Positions 45,615 to 54,495 of a stretch of DNA of 64,000 nucleotides are shown here, one piece after another. A program made the position numbers and the translations under genes. This stretch comes from Paenibacillus sp. FSL W8-0186 (lineage in GTDB: Bacteria > Bacillota > Bacilli > Paenibacillales > Paenibacillaceae). The notes beneath the pieces were generated by a model. That model was not told the origin of the DNA. It searched no databases and saw only the letters and a program-made list of their open reading frames with translations. Within the stretch, counting starts at the first letter, position 1. Every line of letters begins with the position of its first letter. The stretch is from positions 3,031,001 to 3,095,000 of the forward strand of contig NZ_CP150207.1 in assembly GCF_037969765.1 (NCBI RefSeq). Direction: 5' to 3'.

Positions 45615-46616
45615 GCCATCACCCTTTATAGAACAAAGATTAGTTTGAAAAAATACGTTCACTTGATTATGCTGCCACTAGGCATTTTATTAGTATCGTA
45701 CTAGGTTTGCGGCAAAAGCACAGTGACAATTCTGATGCTAAGCACGGCTAAGCCTCAGCATCTGAAATCCCTCTAACCGCTCACTCGTTCCGATAGTTCC
45801 TACAGCCCCAACAACTCCAAGCAAGCCAACAGCTCCAGTGGATTCCCATGGTTCCCGCGTCACTACTTCCATTAGTTACATCATTATTTCCATTAGTTCA
45901 GGTAGTTGCGTTAGTTGCGGTTGTTGCGGTAGTTCGGTTGTTGCGGTAGTTGCGGTTGTTGCGGTAGTTGCGGTTGTTGCGGTAGTTGCGGTTGTTGCGG
46001 TAGTTCGGTGGTTCCGGTGGTTCCAGTGCCGATAGTTCGGTGGTTCCGGTGGCTCCGGTAGTTCCAGTGCCGGTAGTTCGGTGGTATCGGTAGTTCCGTT
46101 AGTTTCTGAATTTGTTGTAGTCAACGCCGCCGGAGTTTCATTACTTAGACGGGTCCTAGCGGACCCAGAAGCCCTTATTTACCGCAAAAGAGTGCTTTCC
46201 CGTTCCCTTACGGACCCAGAAGCCCTTATCCCGCTACTTTTGCTCTATTTCGGGCCCGTTTTCTTGAAATAGCTTCCCCTGTGTCCGTTACTACTATATT
46301 TTACCCCATTTTGCACAAATAGCGGAACGTAGGTCCGTAAGCAACTTTTCCGTAAGCAACTTCTTGCCATAAGCAACTACTTTCCATAAGCTACTGCTTG
46401 TTGTCGGTTTCGATCCACATACTCCTTCTCCCCCTCTTCTACCAGAGCCTGTCCCTTTACCGTGCCCCGGCCGCACTTCAATTACTTGCGTCTACTTCTA
46501 GATTCGCCTTCCATCAACTAGTTCCATTCAAAAAACCTCCCCAACCCCACACCGGTCGAGCTGAGCTGTCCTCGAACGTCATGAAATCGGGAAGGCGAGC
46601 TTGCATGCACAACGAT
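45615..46616. repeat. 1-kb gene-free stretch rich in short tandem repeats
   Basis: From about 45896 to 46010 the 18-base unit GTTGCGGTAGTTGCGGTT repeats with small variants, and TTCCGGTGG/TTCCAGTGCC units follow to about 46125. Further on, CGGACCCAGAAGCCCTTAT occurs twice (near 46160 and 46210), and CCGTAAGCAACTT/CCATAAGCAACTA variants follow at 46336-46395. Short frames across the repeats translate to monotonous Thr or Val runs and are not genes. This looks like repeat expansion rather than coding sequence. Confidence 0.6.
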
Positions 46617-47486
46617 CTAGCGCTCGCGCACGAGCTTGCGCTCGATATAGACGACAAACTGGTACATGGCGGTAGCTACGAGCGCAATAATAACGAGGCT
46701 GGACAGTACCAGCGTGAAATTGAATACTTGAAAGCCGTAGACGATCAAATAGCCCAGGCCTATTTTGGCGACCAGAAACTCGCCGACGATCACGCCTACC
46801 CAGGCCATGCCGACGTTCACTTTGAGCGTGGAGACAATGGTCGGAAACGAGGCGGGCAATATCGCCTTGCGGAACACGTCCTGGCGGCTGCCGCCGAAGG
46901 TGCGGATTACTTTCGTGTAGTTGGCATCAACTTCATTGAAGCTCGTGTATACGACAAGCGTAGTAACAATGACCGTTATGGACAAGGTCGTGACGACGAT
47001 CGCGGTAAATCCGGCACCGAACAGCACGATGAATATCGGGCCTAAGGCGACCTTCGGCATACTGTTGAAGACGACCATATAGGGATCAAGCACTTTGGAC
47101 AGAAACGGTGACCACCAGATGACGACGGCAAGCAGCGTCCCGATCAGCGTGCCTAGCAGGAAGCCGACCACGGTCTCGGATACTGTCATCGCAAGATGCG
47201 GCCAGAGCTCCCCGCTGACGATGTCTTTCACAATTTGCTGCCCTACCTTGGAGGGATAACTGAAAATCAGCACATCGATCCACTTCAGCTGCCCGGCTAT
47301 TTCCCAGAGGAGTATGCACAGCAGCAATATGCTGGCCTGAACAGCAAATACGCCCTGTTTCATTCTTCGTTTGGCCAGCAGATGCTGCTGCCATTTCTGC
47401 GCCAGCCAAGTCTGCGAATCCACACCCTTACGGTTATGGCGATCCTTGTCGGTAAGATAGTCTAAGCGCTGCTCCTCCCTACTCAT
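46617..47486 (-). CDS. NitT/TauT-type ABC transporter permease
   Basis: The 289-residue protein has about six membrane segments and the EAA-like cytoplasmic loop (TFGGSRQDVFRKAILPASFPTIVSTLKV) that contacts the ATPase. It resembles SsuC/TauC/ThiX permeases. The ATG at 47484-47486 follows GGGAG; a GTG overlapping the ATPase stop by four bases is an alternative. It is the third gene of the binding protein-ATPase-permease operon. The substrate is unknown (sulfonate, nitrate-like anion or a vitamin precursor). Confidence 0.87.
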   Translation of the reverse strand: MSREEQRLDYLTDKDRHNRKGVDSQTWLAQKWQQHLLAKRRMKQGVFAVQASILLLCILLWEIAGQLKWIDVLIFSYPSKVGQQIVKDIVSGELWPHLAMTVSETVVGFLLGTLIGTLLAVVIWWSPFLSKVLDPYMVVFNSMPKVALGPIFIVLFGAGFTAIVVTTLSITVIVTTLVVYTSFNEVDANYTKVIRTFGGSRQDVFRKAILPASFPTIVSTLKVNVGMAWVGVIVGEFLVAKIGLGYLIVYGFQVFNFTLVLSSLVIIALVATAMYQFVVYIERKLVRER

Positions 47487-47491
47487 CAGAC

Positions 47492-48268
47492 TCACTCCCT
47501 TCTTTCGGACGCTTCAAGTTCTCCCCAAATTTCATGGAACAGTGCATTGAATCCCGGCTCCTCACGCGCATAAAACGGCAGTGCCTCGCGTATATTCTTC
47601 GGCACTTCAAACACGCTGCGAATTCTGCCCGGCTTGGAGCCCAGCACAATGACCCGGTCGCTCACTGCAATCGCTTCGGATAAATCATGCGTTACGAGGA
47701 TGCCGGTTTTTCTTCGCTGCTTGAGCGTATCGACTACGAGATCCTCCAGCTGAAGCTTCGTCTGGTAATCGAGCGCGGAAAAGGGTTCATCCAGCAGCAG
47801 TAAGTCCGGGTTCGTCGCCAGTGTTCTGGCCAGCGCCACCCGCTGCCTCATTCCCCCGGACAACTGATGCGGATAGAGCTGGGCTGTCCCGGACAGTCCC
47901 ATCCCCTCCAGCAGCTCCTCGGCCAGTTCCGCGCTTTGCTTGGTGAGGCGATTCGTTAATTCAAGACCGAGCAGAACATTATCGACAATACTCCGCCACG
48001 GAAACAGATAATCCTGCTGCAGCATATAGCCTACCTCGGGCGTAGGCCCGGTTACAGGCTTGCCATGGAGCAGCACCAGCCCTCTGGAGGTGGAGATCAG
48101 CCCGGCCATAAGGGACAGCAGCGTCGTCTTGCCACAGCCGCTCGGACCGACCAAGCTGACCAATTCCCCGTCCTCCACGGACAGATTCATATCCTGGAGT
48201 GCCAGCGTCGCTGCATGATCCGTTACGTAGGCAAGATCAACATCCTTCAGTTGAATGACAGGCACCAT
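47492..48268 (-). CDS. NitT/TauT-type ABC transporter ATP-binding protein
   Basis: The 258-residue ATPase has Walker A GPSGCGKTTLL, Q-loop YMLQQDYLFPW, signature LSGGMRQRVALAR, Walker B LLLLDEPFSALD and H-loop VTHDLSEA. It resembles SsuB/TauB/ThiZ. The ATG at 48266-48268 follows AAGGTG and lies 22 bases after the binding-protein stop. Its neighbours are the permease and lipoprotein, giving a complete importer. Confidence 0.9.
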   Translation of the reverse strand: MVPVIQLKDVDLAYVTDHAATLALQDMNLSVEDGELVSLVGPSGCGKTTLLSLMAGLISTSRGLVLLHGKPVTGPTPEVGYMLQQDYLFPWRSIVDNVLLGLELTNRLTKQSAELAEELLEGMGLSGTAQLYPHQLSGGMRQRVALARTLATNPDLLLLDEPFSALDYQTKLQLEDLVVDTLKQRRKTGILVTHDLSEAIAVSDRVIVLGSKPGRIRSVFEVPKNIREALPFYAREEPGFNALFHEIWGELEASERRE

Positions 48269-48290
48269 GCGGTTGATCACCTTCCTCTCC

Positions 48291-49304
48291 TCATGGCGAT
48301 GGGGATGCCTGAACAGCAGCTTCGGCATATTTGTTGTCCGCCAGTTCAGCCACGGATACCCGTTCCTTTAATTCTCCCGCCCCTTCCATGACGTCCAGCA
48401 GATTATTCCATGCCTCCTCGGCGATGGCCGGCGATTCCGCATAGGAGCCCTGCTCCAGATAACGCTTTACAGCGCTCTCGAGAATATCCAGATCGGTATC
48501 TTTGAAATAAGGCGATATCACTTTGGCCGTTTCCGCTGGCGTATGCTCCTGCACCCATTTTTGCGCCTGATGGACCGCGTTCGTGAACTTCTGGACGATC
48601 TCGTCATTTTTCTTCATGTAGCTCTGCTTTGTCATGAATACGGTATAAGGCAGCCGCCCGCTCTCCGTACCAAAGGATACGATGACATGGCCCTTGCCCT
48701 CCCGCTCGAAAATCGAGGCCTGCGGCTCGAAGAGCTGGACAAACTGCCCTGTTCCAGAGGCGTAGGCGGCAGCGATATTGGCGAAATCGACGTTCTGGAT
48801 CAGTTCCAAATCACTTTGAGGATCAATGCCATGCTTGCGCAGCGTGAATTCTCCAGCCATCTGCGGCATTCCGCCCTTGCGCTGCCCAAGAAATACCGCC
48901 CCCTGGAGCTGTGACCAGTCAAAATCATCCATCGGCTCCCTGGATACTAGAAAAGTGCCATCTGTCTGCGTCAGCTGCGCGAAGTTGATCACCGGATCTT
49001 CCGCTCCCTGCTGATAGACATATATCGAGGTTTCGGCTCCGACCAGCGCCACATCAATCGCACCAGACAATAGAGCCGTCATCGTCTTATCGCCCCCGGC
49101 TGTCGTCTGCAGCTCCACATTCAATCCTTCCTCTTTGAAAAAACCTTTCTCCAAAGCGACATACTGCGGCGCATAAAATACAGAGCGCGTCACTTCTCCG
49201 ATCCTTACTTTATGCGTCTGTCCGTCCCCTCCGCAGCCGCCAAGCAGCGCAAGGAAGATGAATAGCGGTGCAATCCAGCCTGCGGCATAACGCATAACCC
49301 TCAT
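48291..49304 (-). CDS. NMT1/THI5-like ABC substrate-binding lipoprotein
   Basis: The 337-residue precursor has a lipoprotein signal peptide with lipobox LLGGC. The mature protein is a NitT/TauT-type binding fold (VRIGEVTRSVFYAPQYVALEKGFFKEEGLNVEL, GAIDVALVGAETSIYVYQQG, and LASREP-like FLVSREPMDDFDWSQLQGA). Members bind sulfonates, taurine, nitrate or pyrimidine thiamine precursors. No TPP riboswitch was recognised upstream, so a thiamine role is unsupported. The ATG at 49302-49304 follows AGAGGTG. It begins the transporter operon. Confidence 0.85.
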   Translation of the reverse strand: MRVMRYAAGWIAPLFIFLALLGGCGGDGQTHKVRIGEVTRSVFYAPQYVALEKGFFKEEGLNVELQTTAGGDKTMTALLSGAIDVALVGAETSIYVYQQGAEDPVINFAQLTQTDGTFLVSREPMDDFDWSQLQGAVFLGQRKGGMPQMAGEFTLRKHGIDPQSDLELIQNVDFANIAAAYASGTGQFVQLFEPQASIFEREGKGHVIVSFGTESGRLPYTVFMTKQSYMKKNDEIVQKFTNAVHQAQKWVQEHTPAETAKVISPYFKDTDLDILESAVKRYLEQGSYAESPAIAEEAWNNLLDVMEGAGELKERVSVAELADNKYAEAAVQASPSP

Positions 49305-49382
49305 ATCCGTCACCTCTTTCTTATTGAAGCTTTAGTAAAGAATATGCGAATGCCCTTGATTTGGTTATGACATGCACAAAGA

Positions 49383-49424
49383 GGCCGCCGCTAACGATAT
49401 GTCGTATATCCTTAGCGACGGCCC
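49383..49424 (-). terminator. Strong hairpin after the M32 carboxypeptidase gene
   Basis: GGCCGTCGCTAAGGATAT pairs with ATATCGTTAGCGGCGGCC on the minus strand around ACGAC, followed by TCTTTG. It lies between the carboxypeptidase stop and the transporter operon. Without a full T tract, regulation rather than termination is possible. Confidence 0.6.
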
Positions 49425-49513
49425 CTGGTTTGGAGATTGAAGCCTATGCGGCTTCCATTCTGTATTCTATTGTTTCCATGGATCTAGGGTTGGTCTAGTG
49501 ATTAATCTAATGG

Positions 49514-51034
49514 TCATTGCAGCCCGTAGATCGCTTTGTACTTCTGCTCCAAATATTCGGCCAAATAATCCGGATTCAAATCCTCGCCGGTGACCCGTTT
49601 GATGATTTCCGCCGGTTTTTGGCTTTTTCCATATTTATAGATTTGCTCGGTCAGCCACTCCTTAATCGGGGCGAAGTTCCCTTCGGCGATCAGCTCGTCA
49701 AAGTTCGGCAGCTGTTTGCGCATCGTATGCACGATTTGCGCCGCATACATGTTGCCCAGCGCATAGGATGGGAAATAACCGAAGCTGCCGCCGGACCAAT
49801 GTACATCCTGCAGTACGCCAAGGCTGTCATTCGGCGGCGTAAGCCCAAGATAAGCCTGGTACTTCTCGTTCCACACCTTCGGCAGATCATTGACCGACAA
49901 GCCTTCATTGAACAGCTGCTTCTCGATTTCATAACGGATAATGATATGGAGGTTGTAGGTCAACTCATCCGCCTGGATGCGGATTAACGAGTTCTCGACC
50001 CGGTTAATCGCCTTGTAAAATTCATCTACTGTAACGTCCTTTAGCTGCTCTGGAAAATGCTGCTGCAGATCGCCGTAGTATCGTGTCCAGAACTCCCGGC
50101 TCCGGCCGATGAAGTTCTCCCACAGCCGGGACTGGGATTCATGGATTCCCATGGACGCCCCTTCCCCAAGCGGGGTTCCCGCAAGGCCAGAATCCACATT
50201 CTGCTCGTACAGAGCATGCCCGCCCTCATGCAGGGAGCTGAACAAGGCAAAGGTCACGTCATCCTGCATATAGCTTGTCGTAATCCGAACGTCTCCCTGA
50301 TTTAAAGTAATCTCAAAAGGATGCACGCTCTCGTCCACGCGGCCGGCTTCGAAATCATAACCAATTTGCTCCAGCATGAACATGCCAAATTTCTCCTGCT
50401 GCGCCTTATCGAACAATTGATTCATAAAAGGAGCCTGCGGCTGGCTGGATGCCCCGTTGATCGCTTCCACCAATGGTACAAGACGATCCCTTAACTGGCC
50501 GAACACTTGATCCAGCTTCTCTACCGTCAAATCCGGTTCATACAGATGGAGCAGCGTATCATAACGCGTCGCCTTCGGCCCCCAATAATCGATAAATTCA
50601 CTCGTCTTTTCTACGATCTGCCCCAAATAAGGCTCGAACCCGGCGTAATCGCCGTTTTCCTTGAAATCCTCCCATAGCGTCTCCGCTAGAGCGGTGAGCT
50701 CGGTATATTCTTGATATTTATGAGGCGGAATCTTCACGCTGCGGTCGTATTCCTCTTGGGTGACCGTAATGATCCGCTGTTTTATTTCGTCAAGCTCGCT
50801 ATATACGGCCGGGGAATTCAATTCTGCGAGCATTTTTCCCATTTCCTCCGATGTCTGAAGCTTGAATGCTTCCGTCATCAGCACGCCGATCGCTTCGGAA
50901 CGGCCCTGTGCCCCCTTCTTCGGCGCGCCGGTGCGAAGATCCCAATGCATCAGCGCTACAGCTTCATGATAGCTTTTGATTTTGTGTAGTAGTCCTTGAA
51001 ATTGTTCCCATGTTGAAGCGGTTGTCTGATTCAT
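49514..51034 (-). CDS. Metallocarboxypeptidase, family M32
   Basis: The 506-residue enzyme has the HExxH-type zinc motif HEGGH (LHEGGHALYEQN) and the M32 landmarks HESQSRLWEN, with RIQADELTYNLHIIIRYEIEK and SVHPFEITLNQGDVRITTSY upstream and downstream. It removes C-terminal residues from peptides in the cytoplasm. Length matches family M32 (about 500). The ATG at 51032-51034 follows AGAGGTGGG; longer frames with poor sites were not used. It is divergent from the HesB-like gene. Confidence 0.94.
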   Translation of the reverse strand: MNQTTASTWEQFQGLLHKIKSYHEAVALMHWDLRTGAPKKGAQGRSEAIGVLMTEAFKLQTSEEMGKMLAELNSPAVYSELDEIKQRIITVTQEEYDRSVKIPPHKYQEYTELTALAETLWEDFKENGDYAGFEPYLGQIVEKTSEFIDYWGPKATRYDTLLHLYEPDLTVEKLDQVFGQLRDRLVPLVEAINGASSQPQAPFMNQLFDKAQQEKFGMFMLEQIGYDFEAGRVDESVHPFEITLNQGDVRITTSYMQDDVTFALFSSLHEGGHALYEQNVDSGLAGTPLGEGASMGIHESQSRLWENFIGRSREFWTRYYGDLQQHFPEQLKDVTVDEFYKAINRVENSLIRIQADELTYNLHIIIRYEIEKQLFNEGLSVNDLPKVWNEKYQAYLGLTPPNDSLGVLQDVHWSGGSFGYFPSYALGNMYAAQIVHTMRKQLPNFDELIAEGNFAPIKEWLTEQIYKYGKSQKPAEIIKRVTGEDLNPDYLAEYLEQKYKAIYGLQ

Positions 51035-51183
51035 ATTGTTTCCCACCTCTATCCAGAAATTTAACTTCTCCTCTTGATGATACTTTTTACAAACCGTATA
51101 ATCAAATTTTGAAACCATGTTTTTTGTGATGATTCCGATACGAATGATCTCGTTAGTCGCAACCTAAGTAAAGGAGCTTTCCC

Positions 51184-51525
51184 ATGAAATTGACTCTGGA
51201 TTTCGCAGCTGACCGCATCATTCACGAGTTGCTAGGCGAACGGCCAGGCCATTTGCGCCTCGTTTATGACATGGAGGGCTGCGGATGCGGAATGAGCGGC
51301 ATCCCGGGACTGGAGCTCGTCAGCGAGCCGGGTCCGCAAGATATCAAAGTGGAATGCGATTCGTATCCCATTTGGATAAACCGTCAGCAAGCCATTTTTT
51401 TTGAGGAAAAATTGTTCCTTCAGGGAGATCAGTCCAGCAGAACCTTCCGTTTAGAAGGCGTCTCCCAGCTGTACAAAGCGAATATGCGTCTTGCCGATCG
51501 TCGTGAGGAAGCAAATCAGAATTAG
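51184..51525 (+). CDS. HesB/IscA-like iron-sulfur biosynthesis family protein
   Basis: The 113-residue protein matches the small YqkB/YneR-type HesB group: AADRIIHELLGERPGHLRLVYDMEGCGCG has the CGCG cysteines near residue 35, and the end has LFLQGDQSSRTFRLEGVSQLYKANMRLAD. Members are annotated as Fe-S related by fold, but bind metals loosely and their role in Bacillales is unclear. AAAGGAGCTTTCCC precedes the ATG. It is followed 27 bases later by the carbonic anhydrase gene and is probably co-transcribed. Confidence 0.84.
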   Translation: MKLTLDFAADRIIHELLGERPGHLRLVYDMEGCGCGMSGIPGLELVSEPGPQDIKVECDSYPIWINRQQAIFFEEKLFLQGDQSSRTFRLEGVSQLYKANMRLADRREEANQN

Positions 51526-51552
51526 ATAACAGCAATTAAGGAGGTAACAACT

Positions 51553-52128
51553 ATGAGTCAAATTGAAACAATCATGGAGCATAACAAGAAATTCGTCCAG
51601 GACAAGGAATACGAAGCGTACATCACGGACAAGTTCCCGGACAAGAAAATCGCCATCGTCACCTGCATGGATACACGGCTAGTCGAGCTGCTGCCTAAAG
51701 CCATGAACCTGCGGAACGGCGACGCGAAAATCATCAAAAATGCCGGCGCTGTCATTTCCCAGCCTTTCGGATCCGTTATGCGGAGTCTGCTGGTCGCCAT
51801 TTATGAGCTTCAAGCGGAGGAAGTATTCATCGTCGGTCACACCGGCTGCGGTATGGCTTCATTGAACTCGGAGCATATGATCGGCGAAATCAAGCAACGC
51901 GGAATTTCCGACGACGTGCTGAACACCCTGGAGAACTCCGGAATTAAGCTGAGAAAATGGCTGCGCGGCTTCAGCAACGAAAAAGAAGGCGTCACCCATA
52001 CCGTCGAAATCGTGAAAAAACACCCGCTGCTGCCGCCAAACATCCCGGTTCACGGCCTGCTGATCGATTCCACGACCGGTGAGCTGGAGATCGTGGTTAA
52101 CGGAAGTGAAGAAAACAGCCATTCATAA
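51553..52128 (+). CDS. Beta-class carbonic anhydrase family protein
   Basis: The 191-residue protein has the zinc ligands C38 (CMDTR, with D40 and R42), H96 and C99 (VGHTGCGM) of beta-carbonic anhydrases, which interconvert carbon dioxide and bicarbonate. Its size and the NAGAVISQPFGSVMRSLL segment resemble the short YtiB/YvdA-type enzymes of Bacillales. AAGGAGGTAACAACT precedes the ATG. A non-coding interval of about 200 bases follows before the next gene. Confidence 0.92.
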   Translation: MSQIETIMEHNKKFVQDKEYEAYITDKFPDKKIAIVTCMDTRLVELLPKAMNLRNGDAKIIKNAGAVISQPFGSVMRSLLVAIYELQAEEVFIVGHTGCGMASLNSEHMIGEIKQRGISDDVLNTLENSGIKLRKWLRGFSNEKEGVTHTVEIVKKHPLLPPNIPVHGLLIDSTTGELEIVVNGSEENSHS

Positions 52129-52346
52129 TCTAGCATTTCTATAACTACCGTGAATAATTATTCCTATTAATGCATATTTATAAATGAGCTGTCGGCCTCG
52201 AACCGGCGGCTTATTTTCTTGTTCGCTTGAATGTGAAACGTATCACTTTGTTAAAAATCCTTCATAATGTGTTCATATTGCGTTCATTTAACCGTGCTAT
52301 ACTCTCCGTAAAGTTAGAACGAACTACTTTTAAAGGAGACTTCATC

Positions 52347-52742
52347 ATGAAAAAATTGTATTATACGTCCTTCTTCTACGCCATTCTCGGCCTGCTTGCC
52401 GGCGTAGCCTATCGCGAAATCACCAAGCATAGCGACTTCACCGGGCAGACCGTTCTCGTGGCCCTTCATACGCATATTTTGGTGCTGGGCTTCCTCTTCT
52501 TCACCGTCGCCCTGATCCTGGCCAAGCTGTTCCAGGTGCATGAAGCAAAATCATTCGGAGCCTGGTATATCGTGTACAACCTCGGGCTTATTATTTCCAT
52601 CGCCGCCATGGCAGTTCGCGGCATGCTGCAAATCAACGGCACCGACATCAGCTTCCTGCCGCACATCGCCGGACTCGGCCACACGATTCTGGCCGCAGGC
52701 ATCATCTGGCTGCTGCTCCTGTTGCGGAAGAGAATTCAATAG
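52347..52742 (+). CDS. DUF2871 four-span membrane protein
   Basis: The 131-residue protein has four hydrophobic segments: YYTSFFYAILGLLAGVAYREI, VALHTHILVLGFLFFTVALILA, AWYIVYNLGLIISIAAMAV and GLGHTILAAGIIWLLLLL. It keeps conserved His residues (LHTHIL and HIAGLGHT) as in the DUF2871 family, which resembles heme-copper-oxidase-like membrane proteins. Function unknown. The ATG at 52347 follows AAAGGAGACTTCATC. It is followed by a strong terminator. Confidence 0.87.
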   Translation: MKKLYYTSFFYAILGLLAGVAYREITKHSDFTGQTVLVALHTHILVLGFLFFTVALILAKLFQVHEAKSFGAWYIVYNLGLIISIAAMAVRGMLQINGTDISFLPHIAGLGHTILAAGIIWLLLLLRKRIQ

Positions 52743-52749
52743 ATTTGGA

Positions 52750-52784
52750 ACAAGCGGTTGCTGAATCAGCAGCCGCTTGTTTTT
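52750..52784 (+). terminator. Terminator after the DUF2871 gene
   Basis: ACAAGCGGTTGCTGA pairs with TCAGCAGCCGCTTGT, followed by TTTT. Confidence 0.9.
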
Positions 52785-52932
52785 GGATTTATATTCAAAA
52801 GTCCCAAACATCTGCGTTATAACTGAAGACTGAACAAAGTAGATCGATTTCTCTCTTTTAACTATGAAGTGCTAGTGATACGATAACATTATGATTTCTA
52901 CGAGAATAAGGATGTAGGAGACTTCACTTCAC

Positions 52933-53688
52933 ATGATAAAACTGGATAAAAAAGTTGGACAAGATGTGCGTGTCGCTAGATCTTTAAAAAAAGGAATGAT
53001 CGTCGAATTAAGACCAAGTCAAGATCATATTGGAACCGATGTTTATTATGATTCGGCATACATAGGGTATATTCATCGGCCTTATGAGGCTCCCCTTGCA
53101 AAAATTGTTGCTACTGAAAAATTAGTTACAACCTATGGTTTTGAATTCGAGCTGATCCATAAAACTGCAGATCAGTTAAAAGAGGACGAAGAAAAATTGA
53201 AGCAGCTCTCTCAAAAATGGCAAGAGGAAAGAGAGCAGAAAAAACGTAATATTGCCGCTCGAAAAGATGAGATGCTCATACATTCACGCAGCTTCTATAC
53301 CATTTTACAAAGATGCCTCTTTGCTATTGATAATGGCGCCGGCCCTTCCCTAGTTAGTGGTTTCTTTGGGAAGTCTGAAACAACAGCTCAGTATTACCAA
53401 AGATTTCTCCAAGGGTTACTTGATTCAGAAATATCAAATAGTGCAAGGGATGAAAACCTCCTACAATTATCAGAATTGAATAAAAGAGGAGAGTTATATC
53501 CCCGGATTTTACAACACAGAGAAAAACTAATGGAGCAACAAAGAAATCGGAAACCTATTCCGATTTATTGTTGGAAATGTAAATCAGGCACGGTTGATCG
53601 AAATAAGACTTGTTTCTTTTGTACTTGGGGAAAATGCACCTCATGTGGGGCATGTAAACCTACTTGTATCAAAGAGGGTATATTTTAA
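52933..53688 (+). CDS. Unknown protein with C-terminal Cys-rich zinc-binding motif
   Basis: The 251-residue protein has a basic N-terminus with a short beta-rich HIRAN-like start (LKKGMIVELRPSQDHIGTDVYYDSAYIGYIHRPYE), a coiled charged middle (ADQLKEDEEKLKQLSQKWQEEREQKKRN), and a C-terminus with CWKC, CFFC, CTSC and CKPTC pairs (about residues 213-247), enough for two zinc ions. The HIRAN comparison is weak. GTAGGAGACTTCACTTCAC precedes the ATG. It marks the left end of the AT-rich accessory segment. Function unknown. Confidence 0.65.
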   Translation: MIKLDKKVGQDVRVARSLKKGMIVELRPSQDHIGTDVYYDSAYIGYIHRPYEAPLAKIVATEKLVTTYGFEFELIHKTADQLKEDEEKLKQLSQKWQEEREQKKRNIAARKDEMLIHSRSFYTILQRCLFAIDNGAGPSLVSGFFGKSETTAQYYQRFLQGLLDSEISNSARDENLLQLSELNKRGELYPRILQHREKLMEQQRNRKPIPIYCWKCKSGTVDRNKTCFFCTWGKCTSCGACKPTCIKEGIF

Positions 53689-53809
53689 AGCAAGGATTCA
53701 CTAACCATTATTATGGATTGAACATAGAGTGCGGAATGCACTCCAGGCATCGATTTACATATAAAAAGCCTGTTTAATTACAAGCAGGTCTCTCAGCAAG
53801 TGACTCTCC

Positions 53810-53829
53810 AGGGCTGTTTCGTCAGCCCT
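53810..53829. terminator. Hairpin next to the DUF6809 gene
   Basis: AGGGCTG pairs with CAGCCCT around TTTCGT, followed by TTAG on the plus strand. It lies between converging genes and may serve either. Confidence 0.5.
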
Positions 53830-54102
53830 TTAGCCCTTTTCATCCAATACTTCGATCATCATCATTGCGCCGATTTTAAAGCCATGGACAAATGACGCTG
53901 TGGAATGCATAGAGTAAGTCTTCCCATATAAATCGATGATGCCTTCAATGAATCTAAAGTCATTTTCGGAGAATCTCTTCTGACATTCCTCCATGAGATC
54001 AGAGGTTTGCTTCGTAAGCTTGCGGTATTCGGGATCTTGTGGATTTATGTACGCGTCTGGCTGCAGCGATCCATTATAGATTTTTTCTATAATGCTATCC
54101 AT
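53830..54102 (-). CDS. DUF6809-like small protein
   Basis: A 90-residue, largely helical protein (SIIEKIYNGSLQPDAYINPQDPEYRKLTKQTSDLMEECQKRFSENDFRFIEGIIDLYGKTYSMHSTASFVHGFKIGAMMMIEVL). The pattern of an N-terminal IIExIYNG, a YRKL segment and a final FxxGFxxGAxMM helix fits the DUF6809 family of small phage- and mobile-element-associated proteins. Role unknown. Its presence supports an accessory origin for this stretch. AT-rich composition. Confidence 0.65.
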   Translation of the reverse strand: MDSIIEKIYNGSLQPDAYINPQDPEYRKLTKQTSDLMEECQKRFSENDFRFIEGIIDLYGKTYSMHSTASFVHGFKIGAMMMIEVLDEKG

Positions 54103-54495
54103 TGACGTTACATCCTTTCACTAATAATTTGGTTGTTAAACATCAATTACATATTTTACAACAACGAACCAGCATTCAGCCCAAAATATACGATATTCGT
54201 ATAAAGTAGAATTGATAATCTTTAATGAACTATATAATATGCAGCCAAACTGATAACCGATATTATATACCCTTCTAGGAGGGACAACTATTAAATGCTT
54301 ACTTAATGTTTTGACAAAAACTTAAATCTCGGCAAAAAATAACAGGTCAATCATGGTGGTATAAAACCATAATTACCTGTTCAAAGTTAGCTTATTATTA
54401 AGAATGAATATGTAATAAAAATATTAGGTTATTCACTAAACAGCAACATCTTGGTTCATAATATATGATGAATTTACTTCCCTCTTATTTGAAGA
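54103..54495. other. 393-base AT-rich gap before the Tdi1-like gene
   Basis: No gene seen apart from the terminator at 54341. The rest is AT-rich sequence without a recognisable frame or motif. Confidence 0.4.
54341..54381 (-). terminator. Terminator after the Tdi1-like gene
   Basis: AACAGGTAATTATGGT pairs with ACCATGATTGACCTGTT on the minus strand, followed by ATTTTTTG. A closely similar hairpin ends the immunity gene at 59712-59758. Confidence 0.75.

Noticed and set aside
45896..46080. Possible CRISPR-like array
   Set aside because: Units of about 18 bases are tandem without spacers of constant length, and no cas genes are near.
46398..47045. 215-codon plus-strand frame crossing into the permease gene
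   Set aside because: Half lies antisense to the permease and the rest in repeat-rich DNA; no protein features.
49305..49513. TPP riboswitch before the NitT/TauT-type binding protein
   Set aside because: CTGAGA and GAACCTGAT-type core motifs are absent; the only structure is the hairpin assigned as a terminator.
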